Origin: an uncultured Clostridia bacterium
Lineage (GTDB): Bacteria > Bacillota > Clostridia > Oscillospirales > Ruminococcaceae
Direction: 5' to 3'
DNA: 40,909 nt
NCBI GenBank assembly: GCA_947631535.1
Contig: CANRLU010000007.1
Coordinates: 1-40,909, forward strand
In this document: piece by piece, positions 1 through 6,064 of the stretch
How positions within the stretch are numbered: the stretch's first letter is position 1
Layout: each line of letters starts with the position of its first letter
Notes under the pieces: generated by a model
The model's input: only the letters and a program-made list of their open reading frames with translations
Databases searched by the model: none
Told to the model about the DNA's origin: nothing
Position numbers and translations under genes: made by a program

Positions 1-159
1 GCGAAGAAATATCTCGACCTGTTCTGCCGCAAGAGCGACACCGCGCGCCAATACGTCCAGAAGTGGATGCCGATAGTCGCGGCTTCGCAGTCGGTCAAGG
101 GGAACGAGCGCGAGCGCGAATTTTTGCTGAGATGGGTAAACGTCGTTGACTACGAATAG
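1..159 (+). CDS. C-terminal end of a phosphotransferase-like protein (partial)
   Basis: Frame 1 is open from the window edge to a TAG at 157-159, giving 52 residues that begin AKKYLDLFCRKSD and end LLRWVNVVDYE. The tail, with a WMPIVAAS stretch followed by a charged helix and an FLLRWVNVVD end, resembles from memory the C-terminus of clostridial aminoglycoside/choline-kinase-like phosphotransferases. No catalytic motif lies inside the window, so this assignment is weak. The next gene starts 16 bases downstream on the same strand, so the two may share a transcript. Confidence 0.45.
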   Translation, partial: AKKYLDLFCRKSDTARQYVQKWMPIVAASQSVKGNEREREFLLRWVNVVDYE

Positions 160-174
160 AGCGGAGACTGAAAA

Positions 175-1185
175 ATGGTAGTTATTTTAAAGCAAAACCC
201 CGATAAGGCCCAGCTGAAGAGCCTTATGACATGGCTCGAGTCGAAGGGCGTGAGCGTTCATACCACAGTGGGTGCACAGCAGACCATTCTCGGCCTTGTG
301 GGCGACACTTCGGTGATAGATATTGACCTCATCTCGGCGCTCGACATAGTCGAAGCCGTCCGCAGGGTGCAGGAGCCCTATAAGAGCGCCAACCGCAAAT
401 TCCACCCCGCAGATACCGTCGTTAAGGTCGGAAACGCCGAGATAGGCGGCGGGAGCCTCGCACTTATTGCCGGCCCGGGCTCGGTGGAGTCGCCGGAACA
501 GATATGCGCGCTCGCCGAAGAGCTTAAAAATGTCGGTGCGCAGATACTCTGGGGCGGGGCTTTCAAGTCGCGGACTTCGCCCTACTCCTTCCAAGGCCTT
601 CGGGGCGAGGGGATAAAATATCTCTGCGAGGCAAAAAGGACCTCGGGGCTGCCGATAGCCGCCGAGGTGACGGATATGTCGCAGCTCGGGCTGTTTGAAG
701 ACGTCGATATGCTTATAGTCGGCGGCAGGAATATGCAGAACTACGAGCTTTTAAAGGCTATAGGCGCGCTTAAAAAGCCGGTGCTTTTAAAGCGGGGAGT
801 TTCCTCTACCTATGAGGAGCTTCTGATGAGCGCCGAATACATAATGTCGGAGGGAAACGAAAACGTCGTTCTCTGCGAGAGGGGAATACGCACTTTTGAG
901 GACCAGACCGCCCACACGCTCGACATAACGGCGGTGCCGGTTTTAAAGCAGCTTTCCCATCTGCCGGTGATAGTCGATCCGAGCAACTCCTCGGGCAGGG
1001 CAAACCTTGTTGCGCCGCTCTCCGAGGCTTCCGTGGCGGCGGGGGCCGACGGCCTTATAATAGCCGTCCACAACGACCCCGCGCACGCTATGTGCGACGG
1101 CCCGCTTTCGCTTAAGCCCGACGCTTTCGGCGCGCTTTGCCGAAGGCTCGAAAAGATACGCGCCGCAGTGAGCAGCGCGGAATGA
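175..1185 (+). CDS. aroF: DAHP synthase family protein (AroF-type) with a degenerate metal site
   Basis: 336 residues, the usual length of Thermotoga-type (type I beta) 3-deoxy-7-phosphoheptulonate synthases, which condense PEP and erythrose 4-phosphate at the start of the shikimate pathway. Residues 1-70 form the ferredoxin-like regulatory domain and 80-330 the TIM barrel. Family signatures remain: GGAFK-RTSPYSFQG (128-141), GRNMQN (184-189), LLKRG (204-208), CERGIRTFE (234-242). However, the metal ligands known in Thermotoga (Cys102, His272, Glu298, Asp309) correspond here to Gly102, Asn271, Ala297 and Asp308, so three of four are lost. The usual Arg before GGAFK is Trp126 and KPRTS has become KSRTS. 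The reading frame is intact, so this looks like a maintained pseudoenzyme or a changed enzyme rather than a pseudogene. It sits directly before pheA. Confidence 0.85.
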   Translation: MVVILKQNPDKAQLKSLMTWLESKGVSVHTTVGAQQTILGLVGDTSVIDIDLISALDIVEAVRRVQEPYKSANRKFHPADTVVKVGNAEIGGGSLALIAGPGSVESPEQICALAEELKNVGAQILWGGAFKSRTSPYSFQGLRGEGIKYLCEAKRTSGLPIAAEVTDMSQLGLFEDVDMLIVGGRNMQNYELLKAIGALKKPVLLKRGVSSTYEELLMSAEYIMSEGNENVVLCERGIRTFEDQTAHTLDITAVPVLKQLSHLPVIVDPSNSSGRANLVAPLSEASVAAGADGLIIAVHNDPAHAMCDGPLSLKPDAFGALCRRLEKIRAAVSSAE

Positions 1186-1196
1186 CGGAGGATAAA

Positions 1197-2327
1197 ATGG
1201 AGCTTGACGAAATAAGAAACAGCATCGACGGCCTCGACCGCGAGCTTCTGCCGCTTATTTTAAAGAGAATGGAGCTTTCGGAGAAGGCTTCAGAAACATC
1301 GCTTTCGCCCGCCGAGATAAAAGAGCGCGAGCGCGAAATGCTCAGGTGGGCCGAAGAGCGCAGCGGCGATATGGAACCCTACATACACAGATTTTACAGC
1401 GCTCTTTTCGAACTCGGACGGGCATACCGCGAGTGCAAAAAACCCGTCGGGGCTAAAGTCAGGGCCGAGCTTAACGAGGCTCTCTCGAAAAACTGCGGAG
1501 AATTTCCGCAGACGGGCACCGTAGCCGTTCAGGGCGTTGAGGGAGCCTATGCCCAGATGGCGGCGGACAGAATGTTCCCGCGCGGAAACCTGATGTTCTT
1601 TAAGAGCTTTGAAGCGGTGTTCGACGCCGTCGAGAGTGGGCTTTGCCGCTTCGGGGTGGTGCCGATAGAAAACAGCTCGAACGGCTCCGTGAGGGCAAAC
1701 TATGAGCTTTTGAACCGCAAGAATTTAAGGATAGTCAGGAGTGAGCGGCTTTTTGTGAGCCACGAGCTTTTGGCGAAGCCGGGCGTAAAGCTCGAGGATA
1801 TCCGCGAGATACGCTCCCACGAGCAGGCGCTCGGGCAGTGCTCGGAGTTTATTAAGAGCCTCGGCAGCAGGGTGAAGGTTCAGCCCTGCCCCAACACGGC
1901 TATGGCGGCGGAACTCGCCGCAAGGAGCGAATTCGGAGACATCGCCGCGATAGCTTCACATTCGGCCTGCGAGCTTTACGGGCTCGTGCCGATAGCCACC
2001 CGAATCCAGAACAGCGACAACAACTACACCCGCTTTATCTGTCTCTCGAAAGACGCCGAGATATATCCCGGGGCCGACAGGATAAGCCTTATCCTTGCGC
2101 TGAAGCACCGCCCCGGCGCGCTCTACGAGATACTCGCGAAGCTCACCGCGCTCGAAATAAACCTTATAAAGCTCGAAAGCTGCCCGATAGTGGGGCAGGA
2201 CTTCCAGTTTATGTTCTTCTTCGAGATGCAGGGCTCCGTCCGCGACCCGAGAGTTGCGGCGATGCTCGAAAGCCTCGAGCAGACCTGCGAGAGCTTCAAG
2301 TTCCTCGGCAATTATTCGGAGGTATAA
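1197..2327 (+). CDS. pheA: Chorismate mutase/prephenate dehydratase (P-protein)
   Basis: 376 residues. An AroQ-type chorismate mutase domain (1-85) is followed by prephenate dehydratase (about 107-285) and an ACT domain (295-376); such P-proteins convert chorismate to phenylpyruvate for phenylalanine synthesis. ATG 1197 is chosen because GGAGG lies just upstream (1188-1192); in-frame ATG 1182 lacks such a site. The dehydratase keeps VPIENSSNGSV (155-165) and the catalytic NNYTRF (275-280). The mutase domain is unusual: the lysine-containing loop of the family is shortened and the conserved Ser/Gln of the last helix read Gly and Arg (FELGRAYRE). In the ACT domain the Phe-binding ESRP motif is ESCP (327-330). 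Follows the DAHP-synthase homologue closely and precedes bioY by two bases. Confidence 0.9.
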   Translation: MELDEIRNSIDGLDRELLPLILKRMELSEKASETSLSPAEIKEREREMLRWAEERSGDMEPYIHRFYSALFELGRAYRECKKPVGAKVRAELNEALSKNCGEFPQTGTVAVQGVEGAYAQMAADRMFPRGNLMFFKSFEAVFDAVESGLCRFGVVPIENSSNGSVRANYELLNRKNLRIVRSERLFVSHELLAKPGVKLEDIREIRSHEQALGQCSEFIKSLGSRVKVQPCPNTAMAAELAARSEFGDIAAIASHSACELYGLVPIATRIQNSDNNYTRFICLSKDAEIYPGADRISLILALKHRPGALYEILAKLTALEINLIKLESCPIVGQDFQFMFFFEMQGSVRDPRVAAMLESLEQTCESFKFLGNYSEV

Positions 2328-2329
2328 TT

Positions 2330-2878
2330 ATGACTGTAAAAGAAAACTCGGCCTCGGCGCTACGCAGAATGACCGCCGCGGGGATATTTGCGGCGTTTAT
2401 GTGTATAATTTCGCCCTTTGCGATACCCGTCGGACCGATATCAATAACCCTTGCCACCTTTGCGGTGTATCTTTCGGGAGCAGTGCTCGGCAGAAAGCTC
2501 GGGGGAATAGCTGTCGCGATATATCTTTTGCTCGGTTTCGTCGGTTTGCCGGTGTTCTCGGGCTTCGCGGGAGGGATACAGCGGCTCGTGGGCGCCACCG
2601 GCGGCTATATGGTCGGCTACATATTCTGCGCCTATATAACGGGGCTCTTTGCCGACAAATTCAAAAAATTTTGGGCTTACCCCGTGGGAATGGCGCTCGG
2701 GACCGCGGTGCTCTACGCTTTCGGGACTGCGTGGTTCTGCCTGCTTACGGGCTCGGAGATAATACCGGCGCTTCTCACCTGCGTTACGCCTTTTCTTATA
2801 GGCGACTCGATAAAGATAGCTGCCGCCTCGGCCCTCGGCGCCAAGCTTCGTCCTGCGTCCGACAGAATGATAAAATAA
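2330..2878 (+). CDS. bioY: Biotin transporter BioY (ECF S component)
   Basis: 182 residues with about six hydrophobic segments. The family pattern is clear: ALRRMTAAGIFAAFMCIISP near the N-terminus, a GPISITLATFAVYLSGAVLG segment, LLLGFVGLPVFSGFAGG, and GATGGYMVGYIFCAYITG. BioY is the membrane-embedded biotin-binding subunit and normally works with an EcfAT energy module, which is not encoded in this window. ATG 2330 lies two bases after the pheA stop, and its ribosome binding site GGAGG (2318-2322) is inside the pheA end, so the two genes are translationally linked. No biotin biosynthesis gene is nearby; the link to aromatic amino acid genes may be only transcriptional. Confidence 0.9.
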   Translation: MTVKENSASALRRMTAAGIFAAFMCIISPFAIPVGPISITLATFAVYLSGAVLGRKLGGIAVAIYLLLGFVGLPVFSGFAGGIQRLVGATGGYMVGYIFCAYITGLFADKFKKFWAYPVGMALGTAVLYAFGTAWFCLLTGSEIIPALLTCVTPFLIGDSIKIAAASALGAKLRPASDRMIK

Positions 2879-2932
2879 AAGGCGGGGAATTTCCGCCAAA
2901 ATACAGTTATAACGGCTTGAGCAGGAGGACTT

Positions 2933-3211
2933 ATGAAAGCATCTTTTAAAAAACTCCTGCTGATCTTCAGCATTGCGGCAGTAATATGTCCTGCCGTCGC
3001 GGCGGCGATAACGGCAGCGCTTGAGCCGGAGCTCGGGGAGGCGCTTTTGGCCGGACTGCTGTTCGGCTGTGCTGTCGGCAGCGTTTTGGGCATAGTTTCG
3101 CTTTTCCTGAATAAAGGCAGGAGCAGAGCGGTAACGGTGATGTCCTGCATACCTCTCTGCCCTTTGGCGGTCTATCTTGTTTTGTTCATTCCGTATCTTT
3201 TGTTTAAATAG
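2933..3211 (+). CDS. Small membrane protein of unknown function
   Basis: 92 residues with a good ribosome binding site (AGGAGG, eight bases before ATG). Three hydrophobic segments can be seen, about residues 8-28, 38-58 and 70-91, with short charged links (KAS-KK, NKGRSR). I do not recognise a family. It lies 54 bases downstream of bioY on the same strand and converges with the XRE regulator, whose stop is only three bases away. Between bioY and this gene is a small GGCGG/CCGCC hairpin (2881-2897) without a T tract on this strand. Confidence 0.6.
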   Translation: MKASFKKLLLIFSIAAVICPAVAAAITAALEPELGEALLAGLLFGCAVGSVLGIVSLFLNKGRSRAVTVMSCIPLCPLAVYLVLFIPYLLFK

Positions 3212-3214
3212 GAG

Positions 3215-3793
3215 CTACAGCAGGCGCAGCGCGGCAAAAATCGCCGCCGACACCGTTGCTCCGACCGCTGCGGTGCCAAGCGCCAGCAGAACTTTTTGAT
3301 ACGTGCGCTTGCCCTCTTCGCGCAGGGCACTCGCACCGTCGAGGCGTTTGCCCTCCATAAAGGCGGCTATCTCGCGGTAGGTCTGAATGTTGTGCTCCTT
3401 TTTGAATTTCTCTGCGTGCAGCGCGTAAAGCAGCACTCCCGCCGCGACGGGGATATACAGCGCAAGTCCCCACCAGCCGAACAGCTTTGCAAGCGGCAGC
3501 GGCAGAATCAGCAGCTGGATATACATAAGCGCGAGCACGGCGCTCATTCGTTTGAGCGCTCTAATGTCCTTTTGAGTGATCTCTTTCATCTTTTCAACGT
3601 CTCCTTTTATCAGAGTATCGAGCGAGACGCCGAAAAAATTTGCGAGCAGAATAAGGCTCTTTACATCGGGGAAGCTTCGGCCGTTCTCCCAATTCGAGAC
3701 GGTCTGGCGGGTGACATACACCGCTTCGGCAAGCTCCTCCTGCGAGAGCCCCATATTTGCCCGCAGATTTTTTATTATGTTCTGAAGTTCCAT
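3215..3793 (-). CDS. XRE-family transcriptional regulator with C-terminal membrane helices
   Basis: 192 residues from ATG 3793, chosen because GAGGTGAGG lies just upstream; an in-frame GTG at 3805 overlaps that site. Residues 1-60 are a Cro/C1-type helix-turn-helix (LRANMGLSQEELAEAVYVTR, then WENGRSFPD), a DNA-binding domain very common in Firmicutes. Hydrophobic segments follow at about 88-107, 110-125 and 171-190, so the protein is probably tethered to the membrane, with a charged loop between. The target is not evident; such genes often regulate themselves. A -10 TATAAT (3816-3821) and inverted TGTC/GACA sequences lie upstream. Confidence 0.8.
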   Translation of the reverse strand: MELQNIIKNLRANMGLSQEELAEAVYVTRQTVSNWENGRSFPDVKSLILLANFFGVSLDTLIKGDVEKMKEITQKDIRALKRMSAVLALMYIQLLILPLPLAKLFGWWGLALYIPVAAGVLLYALHAEKFKKEHNIQTYREIAAFMEGKRLDGASALREEGKRTYQKVLLALGTAAVGATVSAAIFAALRLL

Positions 3794-3815
3794 ATTGCGC
3801 CTCACCTCGGGCCTT

Positions 3816-3845
3816 ATTATAGCAGGTGACGCCGGATTTGTCTGC
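3816..3845 (-). promoter_or_regulatory. Probable promoter of the XRE regulator
   Basis: On the minus strand a TATAAT -10 (3816-3821) is preceded at 18 bases by CAGACA, a weak -35. Just upstream, about 3841-3862, TGTCAAAT and ATTTGGCAGACA form an imperfect inverted repeat that could be an operator for this or another repressor. The -10 is convincing, the rest is inference. Confidence 0.45.
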
Positions 3846-3868
3846 CAAATGTATTTGACATAGGGGAG

Positions 3869-4348
3869 TTACGGGCGCAAAAGCAGGTCAAGGCAGCTTT
3901 CGAGCCCCGCTCTGTCCTCCTCGGTGAAGTGAGCGGGCAGCACGCTGTCCATATCGAGGACGCCCCATATCTCGCCGTTTCTCCTCATCGGCACGACTAT
4001 CTCGGAATGAGTGTTGCAGTCGCAGGCGATGTGCCCCTCGAAGCACTCCACCTCGTCAACGACTATCGCTTCGCCGCGCTTCCAGGCGCTTCCGCAGACT
4101 CCGAGGCCGTAACCTATCCTCGTGACGGCAGGTCTGCCCTGAAACGGCCCGAGCCTGAGCTCGTTTTTATCGACAAGGTAAAAGCCGACCCAGTTTGCCT
4201 TCGGGAAAGCCTGCGCGATCACCGACGAGGCATTTGCAAGAACGGCGGTCAGGTCGCGTTCACCCCGAGTGTAAAGCTCGAGCTGCTCGCCGAGCATTTT
4301 GTAAAATTCTGCCCCGCGCTCGGGGTATCGGACTTCGATGTAGCTCAT
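3869..4348 (-). CDS. msrC: Free methionine-(R)-sulfoxide reductase (GAF domain)
   Basis: 159 residues, a single GAF domain of typical family length. These enzymes reduce free L-methionine-(R)-sulfoxide with thioredoxin as donor. The conserved pattern is present: ANWVGFYLVD (about 51-60), LGPFQGRPA, GLGVCGSAW with one redox Cys, FEGHIACDCNTHSEIVVP with further cysteines, and GVLDMDS. The start ATG 4348 follows a short AAGGAG-like site. The gene lies between the XRE regulator and a structured GC-rich element on the same strand. An oxidative-damage repair role fits an anaerobe exposed to air. The enzyme assignment rests on the cysteine pattern. Confidence 0.88.
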   Translation of the reverse strand: MSYIEVRYPERGAEFYKMLGEQLELYTRGERDLTAVLANASSVIAQAFPKANWVGFYLVDKNELRLGPFQGRPAVTRIGYGLGVCGSAWKRGEAIVVDEVECFEGHIACDCNTHSEIVVPMRRNGEIWGVLDMDSVLPAHFTEEDRAGLESCLDLLLRP

Positions 4349-4386
4349 AGTTATGCTCCTTTTTCAGATATAGCTCCAACCTGCGC

Positions 4387-4500
4387 GCTTTGAGGGCGAA
4401 GCCCGCCGCGCACTGCGTGCGCGGAAGCCAGGCGCCCCCGCAGGGGCGCCCGGCACGGCCGCCTGCGGCGGCCCGGGCTTCGCCCGCACCCAAAGGCGCA
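4387..4500. repeat. GC-rich cloverleaf-like palindromic element
   Basis: An outer 12-bp perfect stem, GGGCGAAGCCCG (4394-4405) with CGGGCTTCGCCC (4474-4485), encloses three perfect hairpins: 4406-4424 (8-bp stem, loop TGC), 4431-4450 (8-bp stem, loop CGCA) and 4457-4473 (7-bp stem, loop TGC). Flanking GCGCTTTG and CAAAGGCGC extend the outer stem imperfectly. It fills the gap between the GH30 gene and the methionine sulfoxide reductase gene. There is no T tract, so it is not a classic terminator. It could be a REP-like repeat, an mRNA-stabilising structure or a structured RNA. Confidence 0.75.
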
Positions 4501-4505
4501 CCGCT

Positions 4506-5825
4506 TTATTCCTGCGCCTCAGATATCACAAAGGTGGTCACGCTCTCGCGCGGTAAAACGTAGGTGAATCCGTCGCCGTCAAAGGCGATGTTGCCGGTGC
4601 GCTCAAGGTTGCGCAAAGCGTCGGTCGTGTAGGCCTCGATGTATCCTATGCTGCCTGCGTCACTAATGTTGAACTCCTGCGCGTAGTCGGCAAACGAGTG
4701 GTTAATCGCAACGATCACCGTCTTCCCGTCGCCCTTGTAGGCCGAGACGCTTACCCCGTAGGCAGGGGACTCGTCGGCATCTACCCTTATGTACCCCGGG
4801 CGGACGAATTTTGAATAATGCGCCATCATATAGCCGCGCTTCGAGATGCTTCCGTCCTCTTTCATCGGCCCGTAGAAGCGGCGGATATACCACCACACAT
4901 ATGCCTGAATGTTGCCGGTAACGAGACCGTCGTGCATATTCACGGCGACCTCTATCGCTTCGGGCCAGGTGTCGGCGTCGCTCGAGCTGTTCGGAACGTA
5001 GACCTCAGTCATCCAGAGCTCCTTGCCCTCGCACTTTTCCTCAAAGAGCGGATATTCCATATCCTTTTTCTGCGTGCCGTAGAAGTGCGTGCCGAATACG
5101 TCCACCTTCGAGAGCGCGTCCTCGTCGTTGATGATCGCGTTGTAAAAGTCTTTGCGGTACTGGAAAGCCTCGGGCGACATTATCCGGCAGTCGATCTCGT
5201 CGGAGTAGTTGAGAATAAAGTCCATTATCTCCTCGGTAGACCACCAGGTCCATTCGTCGGCAAAGTCGGGCTCGTTCTGAATGGATATCGCATAAAGCTC
5301 TATGCCGTTGTCGCGCATAAATGTCACGAAATCGTTGAGATGCTGCGCGTATTCGGCGTATTTGTCATGCCTTAAGCGCTGGGCGTTGGCGTTGCCGTTG
5401 TGGTTGAACTTCTCGGTCATATCCGCGGGCGGGTTCCAAGGGGAAGCGAATATCAGAGCTCCCTGCTCCTGCGCATATTTTGCCGTCTCGACCTCCTTAG
5501 CCCAGTTGTCTCTGTTCGGATCGACGTGTATCCGAAGTATCGTGAAGCCGAGCTGACCGTCGCCGTTTAAAAACGCCGTCTCGCGCTGCTCCTGCGTGAG
5601 GTCGTCTATCCAGACGGGGTAGTTTATTCCGCCGAAGCCCTTTATCGTCTGATGCTCAGTATTAAGATCGACCGTCACGGTCTTCGACTTCTGTGCGCCC
5701 TCGAGGTCGGGGACGAAAAGCTCGTCGTCCCTTATCTCCGCCTGCTCGCCGGCGCAGCCGAAAAGCGTAAACATAAGCGCAAAAGCGACCGCAAGCGCCG
5801 CGGCTCTTAAAAATATCTTTTTCAT
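4506..5825 (-). CDS. GH30 family glycoside hydrolase lipoprotein (glucuronoxylanase-like)
   Basis: 439 residues from ATG 5825 (GGAGGA upstream). Residues 1-24 are a lipoprotein signal ending in LFGC, so the enzyme is anchored outside the membrane. The catalytic barrel starts at GFGGINYPVWIDDL (63-76); AISIQNEPD gives the proposed acid/base Glu185 and LWMTEVYVP the nucleophile Glu274. The segment WWYIRRFYGP (311-320) and KFVRPGYIRVDA resembles GH30 subfamily 8 xylanases that need glucuronic acid side chains, where an arginine contacts the acid. The remaining C-terminal part forms the side beta domain; no carbohydrate-binding module is seen. It is the only glycoside hydrolase here, with no sugar transporter beside it. 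Family is firm, subfamily likely. Confidence 0.88.
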   Translation of the reverse strand: MKKIFLRAAALAVAFALMFTLFGCAGEQAEIRDDELFVPDLEGAQKSKTVTVDLNTEHQTIKGFGGINYPVWIDDLTQEQRETAFLNGDGQLGFTILRIHVDPNRDNWAKEVETAKYAQEQGALIFASPWNPPADMTEKFNHNGNANAQRLRHDKYAEYAQHLNDFVTFMRDNGIELYAISIQNEPDFADEWTWWSTEEIMDFILNYSDEIDCRIMSPEAFQYRKDFYNAIINDEDALSKVDVFGTHFYGTQKKDMEYPLFEEKCEGKELWMTEVYVPNSSSDADTWPEAIEVAVNMHDGLVTGNIQAYVWWYIRRFYGPMKEDGSISKRGYMMAHYSKFVRPGYIRVDADESPAYGVSVSAYKGDGKTVIVAINHSFADYAQEFNISDAGSIGYIEAYTTDALRNLERTGNIAFDGDGFTYVLPRESVTTFVISEAQE

Positions 5826-5863
5826 GATATATCCTCCGTTGTGTTCCGTATAAATATGTATCC

Positions 5864-5923
5864 ATTTTAACATAGCCGCTCACTCTTTGCAAGCACAGGT
5901 TAGCAATATGACAAATTGCAAGC
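5864..5923 (-). promoter_or_regulatory. Promoter of the GH30 gene with TTGCAAGC repeats
   Basis: Minus-strand -10 TAAAAT (5864-5869) and -35 TTGCAA (5887-5892) are 17 bases apart. The octamer TTGCAAGC occurs at 5887-5894, over the -35, and again at 5916-5923. The repeats are 29 bases apart, so a regulator that binds both would cover the -35. Operator function is inference. Confidence 0.55.
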
Positions 5924-5984
5924 TTTTGAAATAAAATTTCGGTCTTTCAGACATATTTATCGGCGACTTTTTTGAAAATAACGC

Positions 5985-6013
5985 TTGAAATTAAAAAACC
6001 GGTGTGGTATAAT
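5985..6013 (+). promoter_or_regulatory. Sigma-A promoter of the ABC exporter
   Basis: TTGAAA (5985-5990), 17-base spacer, TATAAT (6008-6013), with an extended -10 TGG directly before it. The 18-mer CGGTGTGGTATAATTCAA (6000-6017) recurs exactly at the aminopeptidase promoter (28089-28106). Confidence 0.85.
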
Positions 6014-6064
6014 TCAATAGTAAATTAGTAAAGCAAACATAATAAATTAACAGGAGGTAATTCA

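Noticed and set aside
1-175. T-box or attenuator before the aromatic genes
   Set aside because: The gap before the DAHP-synthase homologue is only 15 bases and there is no specifier stem or leader peptide in view.
2881-2897. Terminator after bioY
   Set aside because: The GGCGG/CCGCC hairpin is short and is followed by AAAATA on the plus strand, so it should not end transcription there.
2254-2949. 231-codon plus-strand frame overlapping bioY
   Set aside because: Arg-rich out-of-frame reading of bioY; bioY has the ribosome binding site and family motifs.
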